NCBI GenBank assembly: GCA_051453625.1
Contig: JBOZIK010000001.1
Coordinates: 74,621,512 to 74,685,511 of the forward strand
Origin: Welwitschia mirabilis
Taxonomy: Eukaryota > Gnetophyta > Gnetopsida > Welwitschiales
DNA length: 64,000 bases
Reading direction: 5' to 3'
Shown: one piece after another, positions 23,497 to 37,142 of the stretch
Numbering within the stretch: position 1 is the stretch's first letter
Layout: every line of letters begins with the position of its first letter
Position numbers and translations under genes: made by a program
The notes under the pieces: model-generated
What the model was told of the DNA's origin: nothing
The model's database searches: none
What the model saw: the letters and a program-made list of their open reading frames with translations, nothing else

Positions 23497-24612
23497 TAGT
23501 GTAATGTGATTCAAGCAATAAATGTCATACATTTGAGAGTACAAGTTAAGATACTAATTAAGAACATGATTTAGAAAGAATAATCATAATCCATCATAAA
23601 AAACTCTTTTAATCATTCTATAATTTATTATAAAATAAGGAAAGAACAATTCAATTATCTAATAATGGAATGAAAAACGCATAAGGAATAATGAATGCAA
23701 GCCTATGATAACCAATTTCTAAGTTGTTATCACCCAACCTCAATTCTTATAATTCATATTCAATTATAATTAATCTAACAAAAGCATTAATCAAACAAAA
23801 CACAAGCCATAAGAGATATAAGAAGAAGTGTGTAAAAAATGACATATATTCAATTTTCAAATGTCTTACATAATACCTCAGCAAGGTAGTAACTTCTCAA
23901 TGATAGAAGCACAACATAGCACTAAGAAATGTCTCTTCTAATACTGAAATAAATCCTTAAAACCTTCAAATACACTTGTCATCATTCCTCCAATGTTAAA
24001 ATATGATGAAATAAAATCCATAGGTTTATTATTGTTCTAAGATCATAATGGTTTTAAAACTTTGGTATAAGTGGATAAGGACCATTACACAAAAACTAGG
24101 ATGTAATTAACTTAATTAAGAAGAAGTAATTAATATGTCATATTTACTGTTATCATGGGAAAGATAATAGGCATGACATACCTTCATATCCAATCATTGG
24201 TTTCACATCATGATGTTATTGAAATTTGAATTTGAATTTTAATTGCAGTATCATGACCTATGTTATATGGACAATAGAGAGCATGACACTAACTTGATTA
24301 TCAAGTCAGATCATCATGTTAGTAGTTCCATGTTAATAGCTCCATTACCTTTCAAAATGTATCATAACTAGTGTCATGGGGATGACATATTAGACAATAG
24401 ATAATTTCTTGAGTTCTTTACCTTCAAATTTGGTCTAAATTTATCATAGTTGAGATTCATGTTGTTATGAGCTAAAATAGAGTTTTTAAACTCATAATTA
24501 ATTCATTCTATTACTTCATAATACAATCCTAAAAATTACTAAATTAAGCTTTTATCCCCTATAAAAAATCACTAGTTACACTATCAAAACATGATAAATT
24601 GGTATCACAATA
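23497..24612 (-). repeat. LTR F: diverged, solo-like LTR of the D/E superfamily
   Basis: It shares the order of landmarks of the D and E LTRs: an AATGTGATTCAAGCAAT start, ACAAGCCATAAGAGATAT, GGTAGTAACTTCTCAATGA and TAGCACTAAGAAA (23885-23925), three GTCAT/ATGAC motifs (24139-24400) and an end TTGGTATCACAATA. No polypurine tract follows it, and the interior of D appears to resume to its right, so a solo LTR is likely. I found no clean target duplication. Confidence 0.5.
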
Positions 24613-25693
24613 GGAATATATCAAAAATAATCAATCATAACATTATTCCCTTCATCTATGACCTCATGAATTACTCGTATTATTCCTATAAAGAAAAAAA
24701 CTATAGGTATTCTATTTCTAAGTATGTAATTTACTAAATAATATCTATAATGTGTATCATTTAAATAATAGACATTCAAAATCAGATTAGTACACTATAG
24801 ATATATCTCATGAAAATTTAAAAATCATCCTTAAAAGTTTTAAATTTTTCTTATAATATATCAAAATATATATCCATCCCTTCTCCATCATCCCCCTCCT
24901 CCTCTCCCCCTAATAGGTGAATTAATACATTATATATTACATTAACGTAAGAAGGAAAAATATGAAAACACAAGTTACATATAAGTAAACAAAACAGATA
25001 GGTCTAGAAGTAGTATTCTGTGCATGCAAAGAAGTGTTAGATAGAGGTAGAAATAGATGGATTAAAAAGATGATGCAGCTCATAAAATATTTATGTGTCA
25101 TTCATCTAGTCGTCTAGATGATAAAGTGGATGATAAGGTTTTTAAAAAATTTAACAAGAATGAAAATATCAATTGAATAAGTTAATCACAGTTAATATCA
25201 TAAAGCTTTAAGAAATGTATAAGAGAGTCCAAAAGATGGAAAATGATGATAAATCAAGGCATGATAAAGGAGGTAAATGCATAAAGTAAAGGATAATAAT
25301 TGTACCGTAAAACTCATAATTATTAAAAAATATTACTATATGCATCTAAACTCAAAAAGAAAATAAATGAAAACTAAACTTCAAAATATTCAAAAGAACA
25401 GATGGAAAAAATTAGCATCATAAACTAAGGAAATGTATTTGTAAAAACAAAATCAACTTCTATAAAGAAAAGATAATAAAAATACTAAATGATTAAATCC
25501 TTAGCATTTGTGACAAAAAGTATGAAAATGACTTTGAAATACCAGATAAAACAACTAAAAAAAAGGAAAAGAATAACTATAAACATGAAGAAGATTGTGT
25601 ACCTACCTTTAATTCAAACCTTGCAAATCCTTAAGGAAGAATAACTTCCTAGTCATTCAAATAGTCTAGAAATGACTTTAAATTAATGACATA
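24613..25693 (-). other. Interior of D continued
   Basis: Aligns in patches with 19440-19760 of E1 and 30590-31190 of E2, including a plus-strand CCCCCTCCTCCTCTCCCCC run at 24892-24910. No gene is readable. Homology to the other interiors fades near AATTAATGACATA (25681-25693), where a large block of unrelated DNA begins. Confidence 0.5.
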
Positions 25694-26664
25694 CACTCTT
25701 CTATGAGTTAAAGTACATGATGTATAACTAAATCGATTGGCATTAGAATAATATTGATACTCCTTTTCCTATAAAGATTTAAAAAGTTTCTTAAAAGTTA
25801 AATTAATTATATAAATATAGAATATAAATGTAAAGAAAATGCATGAAAGGTAGTGCATATGCACTTAATGAAAAAATATAAGAATGAGTGTTATTATGTA
25901 AGCCTCTCTCTTAGGATGTTGATAACTGATGTTATGCTCAGTTACTTAGAAATATTTTAAAAAATAAAAAATTTGATTAATCAATTATTAACTTAAATTA
26001 AAAAACATATTTAAGAATTCTCATATTGAACTTGTAATAATAAGTAGGTGAATTTTTAAGAAAATTAATGCATTAATTCCTTAGAACTTTTTGAGTTATT
26101 CATAAGTAAGCTATGCATGTTCTGTGATGATACATGAAAAAATTAGAAGAGGCCTTTAGCACCTTTAAGATGCTTAGCTAGATTGTAGATACTTCAATTA
26201 AGAAAAAACTAAGTAAAGGATAATAGTCAAAGCCTAAAATAATTAAATTGATTCAAATTTTAAATGTAAATGTTGGTGGCACTAAGACATGTAAGAATTC
26301 TAGATTTTAAAACAAATATCATTATTCAATTAGCATAATTTTAGAGTATTGAATTCCACATTACAAAATCTTATATATGAAGAATATTTATCTTGATAAG
26401 TGTATAGTTAAAATATACATATTATGTGATATAATCACTCATAATAAATTAATAATACAAGCATGTTTGGCTATAATCAATGTTTAATCATAAGGTTAGA
26501 TTTGAATTAAAGTATTATAGAAGATTAATGATCCTCCCTTCTATTGTTTTAAATATCTAGTTGTTGTTCATCCTAGTATGTTCTTAGCTCCTCATAAACA
26601 TGTGAAACCTTTCCTATGGCTTTTAAAATGTCTTAAAGAACTAAAAATTTAAATGATCAAATTG
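25694..26664. other. Unassigned AT-rich DNA, possibly the 5' LTR of element G
   Basis: It ends right before a TGGTATCAG primer site, so its end should be an LTR of G. I could not align it convincingly with the putative 3' LTR at 28599. No gene seen. Confidence 0.3.
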
Positions 26665-26665
26665 T

Positions 26666-26679
26666 TGGTATCAGATCAG
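26666..26679 (+). other. Primer binding site of initiator-Met tRNA type (G)
   Basis: TGGTATCAGATCAG closely matches the common plant LTR primer site TGGTATCAGAGC. It gives G a plus orientation. Confidence 0.55.
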
Positions 26680-28598
26680 TATAAATATAAATGTAATGGC
26701 TAAAACAAGCTTTTGGTTATATATAATGATACATGTCAGCTTGTTTATGAAACTAGTTATGATCCTTTAAACCCTACCTTAAGATCTATTTATATGATCC
26801 AAATAATTTTTATGGTGTAGTAGAAGAAATTAAGTAGATATATAAAGAAATGTAAAATATAATAGACCAGATCCTAATCTACTAAAAGAAGAAAAGGATT
26901 GAATGTGTAGGAAAGGTATAATTTAGGTATGATTAAGAGTAATAATTAAAGTGTTAAATATCTATATCAAAACATCAAGGCATCATGATGAAGAAAAGAA
27001 CTTAAGTTTTTGTTAAAAATGATAACATATATGTTGTGTTTTAAACTAGTAACTTGGAGTATGATATGCTAATAGATCTTTTGAATAAGTCATCATTTTG
27101 ATACATATTAACATTTTTATAACTTATTTTGGTAATCAAGTCATCATAGTATAGTTACGACTATCATATAATATTTATTCACTAGTGTGCATTCATCCTT
27201 AATGCACCTCTCTTAATGTTACTTGGCACATTAGGCATAAATTTTTGGCATTAGTATAACTTGTGTAATAACTTTTTTCATTGAAAGATGTTTTGAGGGA
27301 CTTGTGATAGCTAATAAAATCTATAACATTTTTAGTATTTTAATAAGGGTAACCTTGATAGCTATTATTAGTTTGGTGCACATGTTGGATTCTCCCTCTT
27401 AATTGTTGAAAATATAAATAGGCATCATTATAAACTAATGTGTTTAAATGATATTTATTATGATGGAGTATCTTTTATTAGTGTTCACATTAGTAAGTTG
27501 TGATAAGGATGATTGAGACAAATAACCATAAGTAATAAATATTATAGAGATAGAGATCCACAAAATTTGAGAAATTGATAATGATGACTATGATGATATA
27601 ATAGTTCCATGTGTAATAAAATTAGTTATAATATGATAAAGAAATAAGTTATCAAAATGTGTAGTGATAATAGAATGAGTGATAGCCTTAGATACTGGGT
27701 TATTATGACCTTTTTAACCTATGTAGTATAAAAACTTCAATTGACTTTAAATAAATAAATTATGGAGAATACAAAAGTATGTGGAACTTAGGCATTACAA
27801 TTTGAAGGATGAAAATACTTTGCATTGAATTTGTATATAATGCATTGTATTTCTTAAATCTCAAATGATATAGATTCCCTGGTTGCATATTTTTTATGAT
27901 TCTTATGATTTATTTGTATATTTTATATATTTCTAATGCTACCTTAAAATTAGATATGACCTCATTATTATTTATATGATCTTAAGTCCTTACACTCCTT
28001 TATGTTTAAAGAAATTCTTGTTTTCTAAACTCTTATGATTTCTTATGATTTTGTAATTTATAAAGATATCTTGTTTATCTCCAATTAATTAAAACTTTGT
28101 CATGAACATTGGTTATAGTTCTGAAAATATACTTACCTTGTTTGATCTCAATTCTTATATTTTTACATGTTTCAAGTTATGTTATGAATCTTGTAGGGTG
28201 GTTGTACATATTTTATGGTTTAACTTGCTATTCTTGTAACTCCTATGGTTTTTTTACTTACAATATGTTATTAGAATAGTTAATGAGATATATTAATTCC
28301 TTATTCTTGAAATTATCTCCTTGTTAATGATCTAATTCCTTATGCATTTTTACTTTAAAATTGATATGTACTTCTAATGGAATCAAGGCTACTTTAGATC
28401 AAGATGTAATTAATTATTTGTTTGTATCATAAGGCTTAAAAAAAATGAAAATTTATCAGAAATAATCAAGTATATAAGATTTTGTGATTTGAAATAACTA
28501 AAGAATTAAGTACATGAATGTCAATGAGTAAGATCCTATAACTGAAACCTGAGTTATTAATAAGATTCCATGAGAAAATCCTTTAAGGAGGAGACATT
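26680..28598 (+). other. Noncoding interior of LTR element G
   Basis: About 1.9 kb between a primer site and a polypurine tract (AAGGAGGAGACA, 28585-28596). It is too short for gag-pol and no protein block is recognisable, so it is probably a deletion derivative or a LARD-like (coding-free) element. The last part (28500-28570) might be a chromovirus pol tail, but this is not secure. Confidence 0.4.
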
Positions 28599-28756
28599 TG
28601 TCATGTCCAGATTTTTCTAGGTGAGAAAACCTTCCTAGTCATTTGGATAGTTAATTAAATATTGTAAACTTCATAATAATAGTAAGTGTAGTTTCTAATT
28701 ATTTAAAATAACAATATTTGTAATAAAGATAATAGTAAAACTAAAGTATTTGTATG
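28599..28756 (+). repeat. Start of the G 3' LTR, interrupted by E2
   Basis: TGTCATGTCC after a polypurine tract is a familiar LTR start of plant chromoviruses. It is cut at 28756 by E2. The remainder should continue from 42254, but its end was not located. Confidence 0.45.
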
Positions 28757-30095
28757 TATTTTGATGTGAATTTATGCAATTCTAAAGTTCTTTAAATAAA
28801 CCTGTTATCAAATAACTACCAAAAAAACACACAGTAGTATAGACAGGAGTTCACCCAAATGTTGTAATCCTAACTAAGGCACTAGACTCAAAGTTAGAGA
28901 AATGATTTCTAAAGGTATTTTTAGTCTTTTTATCTTTTACTAAGTGATAGTAAATAATAATGTAAAAAGTAATTCAAGATGAATGGAGATGTAATGCAGT
29001 AAATGGAAATTAAAATGTAATAGACTCTACTTAGATCTTTAGTCTTTCTATCATAAATACTAATCTCTCTATACTTCAAGTCAATTAAGAAGAGTATTCA
29101 CTAGTTCTTAGCCAATGTAAACTATGATATCTATCAAGTAGAAAAGAAAGTAGAATATTAAAAGAAAAAGAAAAGCAATGCAAATTTAATACTAACAAGG
29201 TCAATCTTAACAAAAGCTGCCCTTATGATCTAGATCAATCACAGAGTTGTCATAATGAACTATGATCAATGTAAACCATAAGGGACATTCACAAAATTAG
29301 AATAAAAAGATGAATTATATTAATTCAAGGAACTTTAGGTCCACTCACGAATAGAATAATAGCACCTCAATGGAAAAGACTTAGCCTAACACCAAGAAAA
29401 CTCCTTTTTGTAGCCATTAGATAGACCTCTTGTCCTTTAATCTTCTATAACAAGCATATCTAATATAAAATATGGCTCGGAAGTAAGGACAAGAGGGGGT
29501 GATTATAGTTTTCCATTAAAAGTTCTAGAAACATAAACCTAGAAGTAGGAGAAGTAACCCTAGTAGCTCAAGGGGGATGCATGACCCCATTAAAAGATAA
29601 TTCAGCCCTACTTATATAAAACAATTATCATCTTGACTCTCATGGAGATGACATTAGGGATGATTCCCCTCAACAATAAGTAATTAATATTCTTCTAGCT
29701 CTATAATCAGCCCTGTAATTATCTCTAAATGTGTTGTCATCACTTATGTTATGGAGATGACAATGGAAATGACACCTCTCCTAAAAAGCTACTTTGTTAA
29801 CTCCAAGCTCCAATCCAAATCATTATTGCAATAGATAAATATGTGCTATCATTCCCTTTGTCATGTGGATGACAGTGGGGGTGACATCCTTTTAAAGCTC
29901 CTCAGGTAGTCTTCTTTTAACATGCTAAGTATTAGAACATGCCTGAAATGCCTCCTATTATGTGAAGAATGATGTGTTTCTATGATCATCTTATCAACTC
30001 TTCATAATCAGTAGAAGTACATCCAAACCTGTATAAATGTCCTGCCAAAGTACTCCAAATACACCATCAAATTTCTATAAATTGGCATCACAACA
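28757..30095 (-). repeat. E2 3' LTR
   Basis: Aligns end to end with 40884-42248. The left end reads TA in place of TG; the right end is GGCATCACAACA. Three GTCAT/ATGAC motifs lie at about 29635-29668, 29731-29778 and 29848-29891. Confidence 0.8.
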
Positions 30096-31214
30096 TATCC
30101 TCCTACTTAGACTTGTTAGTCAATGATAAAGTAAGAAATCAACTATATTGCGAGCCAATTTAACTAAGATAATCATCAACTAGAAAATGAAATTTGAGTT
30201 TAATTTTATCATGTAGGAATAGACAATAAAAATTAATTAACTGATACAATTACTATTGTATTTGTAATCCCCCTACTTAAACACATTACAATAGACCAAA
30301 CAAATGTCATAAACATAAACAAATCACAGAATGTACAAATAATAGTTCATAAAATGATAATGTGTATGCATAAATTGAGAAAATAATGCTAAAACAAATG
30401 TGTAAGCTTAAGTAGTAATAATTTTAAATTATAATGCATGAAAAGATTATTATTGTTTTCTATAAGGGCAAGATAAAAAAAGTAATCATGGTATTCTTGT
30501 TCTTTAAATGATCTAAAACATATATGTTGAAAAATTAGTGAGTGTGCTACTGTGCTTATACTAAATAAATCTTATAAAATGTATTCAAGTAACATGAAAT
30601 CATATCCAAATAACTCATTCATAAATATGTATTATGAAAGTTCAAAGTGATCCTTTTATGTAATACCATAGAAGAAAGCTTGAAGAGGTATCCTGCTTCC
30701 CCTTTTCCTTCCTTGCCCCACAAGAAAAGCAAGATGTCCCAAATTACATAAAGCAAAAAAGAATGACTAATGTCATCTCTATCATGGGGACAATAGACGT
30801 AAGATGATAGTGTTCAAATGAGATGTTTGTATAGATTAAGAAAAATATGAAAAAATTTGATAGCAAGCAAGTAGTGGAATATATGCAAAACCAAAAAACC
30901 AATAGTAAAACATTAGCATAAAATAAAAGGAATACATCAATCAAAGTGAAAGAAAGGCATAAAAATAAAGTGCTCAAAATGAAAAACAGCCCTTACAAAC
31001 AAAAACTAGAAGTGAAAATAAAAAGACAAATAGAAAGCTACCAAATGATTAAGTCTTAATTATAATATGAAAAAAGATACTATAATCCCAAATAAAACAA
31101 CTAAGAAAAACATACTGGAAATGGACAACTAGGAACATGACTACAATTTCTTACCTACTGAAAATTCCATCCTAGTAAAGTCCCTTAAAAGAAATCATAA
31201 AATTACCTAATAAA
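30096..31214 (-). other. Polypurine tract and noncoding interior of E2 (left part)
   Basis: Minus-strand GTCTAAGTAGGAGGATA (30096-30112) is the polypurine tract. The rest is noncoding, aligns with 18967-19760 of E1, and holds a GTCAT/ATGAC motif at about 30772-30820. The minus-strand open stretch at 30744-30977 matches no coding feature in the related copies. Confidence 0.6.
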
Positions 31215-31230
31215 CAGTAGAAGAGAAAGA
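31215..31230 (+). repeat. CACTA left terminal inverted repeat (decayed)
   Basis: CAGTAGAAGAGAAAGA matches the right terminus at about ten of sixteen places. Flank AAA at 31212-31214. Confidence 0.5.
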
Positions 31231-31239
31231 AGCTTTTAA

Positions 31240-31412
31240 GGAATTTATTTAAATAAATGCCTTTAATATATGATTTTTTAAAGCCATTTATCTTAATAAA
31301 CACCTTAAATAAAAAATTAATAATACTTTAAGGCATTTTTCAAAATAAATGCCTTAAAATCTCATGTCCATTGAACTTTTAAGGTGTTTAATGGACTAAA
31401 CACCTTAATAGC
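31240..31412. repeat. CACTA left subterminal repeats
   Basis: At least six copies of AAATGCCTTAAA or ACACCTTAAA type, in both orientations (for example near 31252, 31299, 31327, 31347, 31378 and 31398). The same motif array is at the right end. Confidence 0.7.
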
Positions 31413-34400
31413 TAGGTTTTCATAAACACACTCCCATATTTTGAAAAATAAAATTATTAAAACATAGTTAGGTTTTATAAATACACTCTCGCATTTCAAA
31501 ACATAAAATTATTAAAACACACATTCTTCATAAAAACGCATCATGTAAGCTCTATGTTTTGAGAATTAGCACTCCATGTTGTGATTTTATGTATTAAAAA
31601 CTAGTTTCTCTCTTTTTCATTTAAAACCAATAGTAATAGATCCTATCCAAAGCATCTTCTATAATAAGTTGTTAAGGGATGATTTGTTTTTAACCATGAA
31701 AGCCAAGGTACCCTTTGCTTACTATGGGTTTTGTTTTTTCAACTATTTTTTAATCATGGATTTCTTATTTATTCACCTATCTTTTAGTAGAGAAGTTATG
31801 TAATAATTTTTATTTTTCATGTGTCTTTATTTCATTGGTTGCTTATTTAAGGCACTAGAATCACCTGGCAAATTTTAAATTCAAAACAAATCTTATAGGG
31901 TAAGATTGTTAAAGGAGGACTGTTTTTCAGTTATTTATACTTCATTTCCTTCACATAATGATCCATGTTATAAATCCTAAATAATAATCCTTTTATCTTA
32001 TTTTAAATCCATATTTGTTCAGTCTCAATCACTTAGCAGAGTAATAATGGTGGTAATGGTAGAAGAGTGTCTCTTGATTGAGAATCCTAATAGTTTTTGT
32101 ATGTTTACCATTAAGTACCAGTCAACCTGTAAGATGTATAAAAAGGAAGAAATGATTTTTTAGATTGATCTAGGCTAATATTTATGATTTATTTATTCAT
32201 ATGATTTAATTTGAAGTACAATTGTCTTAATAACAAACTCTAGATAACTCTGAATTTACATTTTTGTATTTGAAGTAGAAGAAGTAGATCTATCATAGGA
32301 CATCCATCACTAGGAGAGGTTAAATGCTAATGATAAGAATTTTATTAGTCATGTTTTGTAATTTTTTACATCTTTTAATGACATTATTCTTGAAAACCTT
32401 ATAGGTCATTTTATGAGGAAGGTTCAAGTGCTAAAGGCCTATTAAATGGTTATTTTGATTATTTGCTTTCTTTATTGGTTTCTTAAATTCCTTAATAACT
32501 GCTAATTGATTTGTAGGCAAATGCATTTTATGGGTTTTAGATTGTAATTGAAAACATTCATTCAAATTTTATTCTCCTGCTAGAGATTCTAATGGGTAGA
32601 AAACAAGGAAGAAGGACCAGTTTTGAGGACTTTATTAACTTAGCTTTAATATTAAAATAGTTGTAGTGGAGAAGATCACATTAAAGATTTGATAAAAATG
32701 TAGAACATAGCAGATTCAAGAACTAAAACTTGCCATGGGATATTGTGCCTCATCTCCATTAGTAAGGCCTGATATTAAGACAATTGTAAGGTAGATTAAT
32801 GTGATAAGATCTTGGCCACTTCCTGCATCTACACTTTATCTAAATCCAAAGGTAAAACTGATATGTCTTTTAGGCTATTTTATGTCATGTTTTGTAAACA
32901 CTAATTTTGGTTTACGAATTACATTTTATCTGCTTGTGCATATATTCCATTGAAGATTAAAGATAAATAAGTAAGTTATGAATTGCATGTGAATACATGT
33001 TCTTACTTGTAGTAACATGAATAATTCTCTTATTAAAAAGTAGAGTTTTTGAAGGCATTAAAAAATGAATCACTTTTTACACCAATTTCTTAATGCTTAT
33101 GTGATATAATGAGTAATGAAAACTTATTAATCATCTTCTTGATTACATGTTAGAGTTTTTCATCTAGAATCTTACAATTGTGAGAAAATTCCTAAATGTC
33201 TATTTGTTTGTTAAAAATTTTCTCGATGCATTCTCATTTTCTTAAGGCTAAGCGTTCGCTTCTGAGAATCATTGGTAGAAATGATTTCATACTTTATCAA
33301 AATAGACAATGAGTGTTATTATTTGCATTTCCTTATCAATAATAGATAATACTAAGAATTTACTTTTGATAATCATTGCTAGAAATGATTTATGTTTTTG
33401 TAAAAAATGATTTTGAAGTCACCTATAATTACTTTGAAGTTTGTCAAAGAATGTGCATGCAGTAGCACTTCCCTTGAAACTTAATCCAAAACAATTATAT
33501 TTCACTACAAATTCCTAAATCTTTAGATCAAGATATTTAATAGAACTAGAATTTTGAATGAATCTTTGAATATGTGAAATTTCATGGAGTAAGGAATACA
33601 CCTTGAGAATTATAAAAAAGATGATCTCTGAGATAGAATGGTTTACAAAAGGAGGAATGCCTAAAGTTGCTACCTTCACATTTTCTCTTATGATATAGGC
33701 TCCATGAATATGTTGAAAGGCCAAAAAAATTCTAGCTCATGTGTTTGTTTTCTTGACTTTTTAGGAATTTAAGTTTCCCTATTTGAATCTATATCAGAAT
33801 CTACTTAGTAGCAAATGCATTAGTTTAGTCAGAAAGATCATATCTTTAAACTTTCAACTTTCAGCATTATATGGGATTAGAAAAACATAGATACTCTTCC
33901 TATGGATGTGTTTAATTCATTATTGATCTATGCATAAAGACAAGAAACATGTCACTTTGTGATACTATGAGATTTGCTATCAATGATTTGTTCCTATAAT
34001 GCAGTTGATGCGAATCCTGTGCAACATCAAGCATTATGACAAGTATGTCAGTGCTTTACATTTAGTGAGAGTTTTCAAAGTGGATTTAAAATTCTACCAA
34101 AGTAGTAATCTATAAAATACAATTAAAAGAGTGATAATCTTTCACATATAATAGAAAATTTATCCATTAATCCTTTTGACAGGGATCTAAAAGTAGGTTC
34201 TATTAGAAATATTATGTTATAATATATGTGATATTGCTATTATTCTTTAGGAAAATAATTTTAAGTCTTTTACCCTTACTACCTTATAAAATAGAAAGAT
34301 CTAAATGTGTTTTCTTTAAACAAACTTTGTGGCTCTTATTTATAATCATTTGATTCATAAATTACAAATGCTAAATGAAGCTATCAAATACAATTTCCGA

Positions 34401-36920
34401 AAGAATCTTGTTAATAATAATGTTAGATCTGCAAAATAGTAGCTGCATTACATATTTCTACATCCAATTTTTTGTTTTACCCAAAGGCTATTCCCTAAGA
34501 AGAAGGAAGTAAATCACCTTCAGATGATAAAAGGATTGGTTATGGGTTAAAAGTCCTAATGATAAAGTTAAAAGTAAATAAATAAAAAATCTAAATCAAT
34601 CATTTTGATAATTTGAGAACTCTTATAGACTTTAATATTTAACTTCTTATATAGACATAGGTAAGCAAAACAAGAAAATAGGAAATAATAACACTCATCT
34701 CCTATTATTACAAATCTTCATGTTAGCAACCATAGTAGGAAATCATTTCTTACAAATAATAACATCCTAAATCCAAAATTATCTAATGCCTTATAATCTC
34801 TAAAATTAGATTTTAGTCATCTTTATCCTCCAATACCAATAATTCTTTACAATGGATGTATAAGGAAATGCAATTCTTAGATACACCAGATATTTCCTTG
34901 GAATATTCAAGAAGAGAATTACTGATACAAAATTTGTACTTGGTAATCAGAACTACCTTTACTGTGATTGTGTGTGGATTCTTAGAGAATGGTTCTATAG
35001 AAACTTTGTTTTCATATAATTGTGTTAGACAACTCATACAAACTTCATTGGAATAATATCAATGCTATCATTTGACATCTACAAAGTAATATTCATCATT
35101 GATAATTGAAATTTCACATAAAATAAAAAAAATTATGGAAATTTAAAACTAAAACAATCCTATAGAGTTTTAAAAAAATTAGTTTAGCATTAAATTATTT
35201 AAAATTAATGTTTACACTGATCACATTTTACTCAAGAAATTAAAAATCAATGCATTTGGTCAATAGGTTAAATTAAATTAAATCTTGATGCCTCTGCGTA
35301 ATGTTTTTCTAATTACCTTATCATGTATAATGAATGATTTTAAGAACTCTATCATACATCATTCTATTTTTTTAATGCACAATTATTCCAAAGATTTCAT
35401 GCCATTACCACCTTTTGTCCTGTACCTACTCTAAGAAGAACATGAAATCCTAAACTAGTATTAAAGACATTATCCTTCACACCTTTAAACTTGTAAAGGT
35501 CAGTCTTTTCACTCCATTCTTAAGATAAATTACTAGAATCCCATGTTTTTGGTGCAATATGGCAAGAAGGTTGTTTATGGAATTAAAAACATTTTATAGT
35601 ATGATAGTGCTTAAGCTATTACCTGATTATAATATAAAGTAAAATTAATGGAACTTCAATCCCATGATTCAGTATAATGCAAATTTCTATTTATTTACAA
35701 AAATCACTTCCAGTTAACCCAAAGGAACTAATGAAGTGTTTGACTAAAGTAATAAGTCCATATTCAAAATGTGATATATAAATTAGTTAAATATCTTTTT
35801 CTCAACAAATGTAGTAGAATTATAGGTTGTATCTTGGATCTCCTTGTAATTGAAGCATCAAAGAGTTGCAAAAAATTTACATTTTATATCCTGTAAAATT
35901 CATTCTCAGCATTTCTAGAAGCTTTATACTTAAGTTGTATTTGTAAGATCCTATTTTCAATTAAAGATTCAGATATTTCAATGGCCTAGTAAATGTCTAT
36001 AAGTTATTGCCCCTATTTTTGAATTAAAGAAATCATTCAACTTTGATCTTGTTTGTGCGTCAACAAGAGTTTCAAAAGGATAGTTATATACAAAGAAATC
36101 TGGTATAGCTCAAACCATAGGTTCTATAAATTTTGTAATTTAGTCATTTTGATAAGAATTTCATTTTCAATTATAAGAGAACTAGTTAAAGATTGCAGCC
36201 TTTGTAGTTTCTTCTACATTTGTAAATCCTATTTATCTTATAGTACATCATGCACTGCATACTCTTTTCTATGAACTGTATCCACTGAAGGACTCTACAT
36301 TATGAATTGAGTTAGAATTATCTAATCTCAAGATTTCTGCATTAGTAAGGATTTAGAAGAAGCCATGGAAACATGGCTGAATACCTAAAAATAGAGGGGA
36401 GAAGTCTTTGAATCATGGTGAGGCTAAATGTTAGAGGTGTAAGAAGCTAAATAAGAAGCTCTACAAATAGCATGTAAAAGTATGACACTCTACAATGCAT
36501 TAGAAGCATTATGATGAGTTGCATTAATCATAGTTCTATAATGACCATGGTGTTTATAGATCTATAGATAAGTAGACCTTTAGCTAAGAAATCCACATAG
36601 CCTTTGTTTTCTTTAGGGTTTTGGTAATAGCTTATTTTTTGAGTAGCAGAAGAATACCATTTAATGTGTATTGCTTATGCAATAGCTTTTATAGTCTCTT
36701 TATTCTCTTTTTATTGAAGGCCATGGAGACATTTGATGGAAGAGTGTCTATGTTCTCTTTTTATTGATAAAGTGAGAAAAAAGTATAAGTAAATTCTGGG
36801 AGAAAAGTTCTCTAGAAAGTTATCCACTAAATCAAAACACTTATTTCTCAAAATATCCAAAACCCTTTTAATCCAAGAATGATTCAGGTTTTTGGACAAT
36901 TACAAAAATAGACCTATTAA
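31413..36920. other. CACTA interior, no recognisable gene
   Basis: About 5.5 kb without a supported gene. Some stretches have a more even base composition than the flanking LTR elements (for example 33500-33720 and 34800-35060), and CACTA elements often carry captured host gene pieces. I could not identify any. Confidence 0.5.
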
Positions 36921-37128
36921 TGTGTTTTATAGAAGAAACACCTTAAATTTAACATTCTTCATAGACCTTTTAAGGCATTTTATGGAAGAAATGCCTTAAA
37001 AAACTTTAAAGGCTTTTAAAGCATTTTATGGAAGAAATGCCTCGAAAGGCTTTTAATGTGCTTTTATTTAAATGTCATAGAAACAACTTAAAAGCATATA
37101 TGCTTTTAAGACAACCATATTTTAGGTA
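36921..37128. repeat. CACTA right subterminal repeats
   Basis: Repeated ACACCTTAAAT, TTTTAAGGCATTTTATGG, AAATGCCTTAAAA, TTTTAAAGCATTTTATGG and AAATGCCTCGAAAGG, arranged as inverted pairs. TTTTAAGGCATTTTATGG at 36968-36985 and its near copy at 37014-37031 are especially clear. Confidence 0.72.
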
Positions 37129-37142
37129 TTTTTTAAGGCCTA

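Noticed and set aside
31240-31412. CRISPR-like array
   Set aside because: The repeats are short, in both orientations and unevenly spaced, in a eukaryotic transposon end. No CRISPR array exists in the window.
33515-36899. Short frames inside the CACTA element as transposase or captured genes
   Set aside because: None shows a recognisable transposase or host protein block, and their lengths are ordinary for this base composition.
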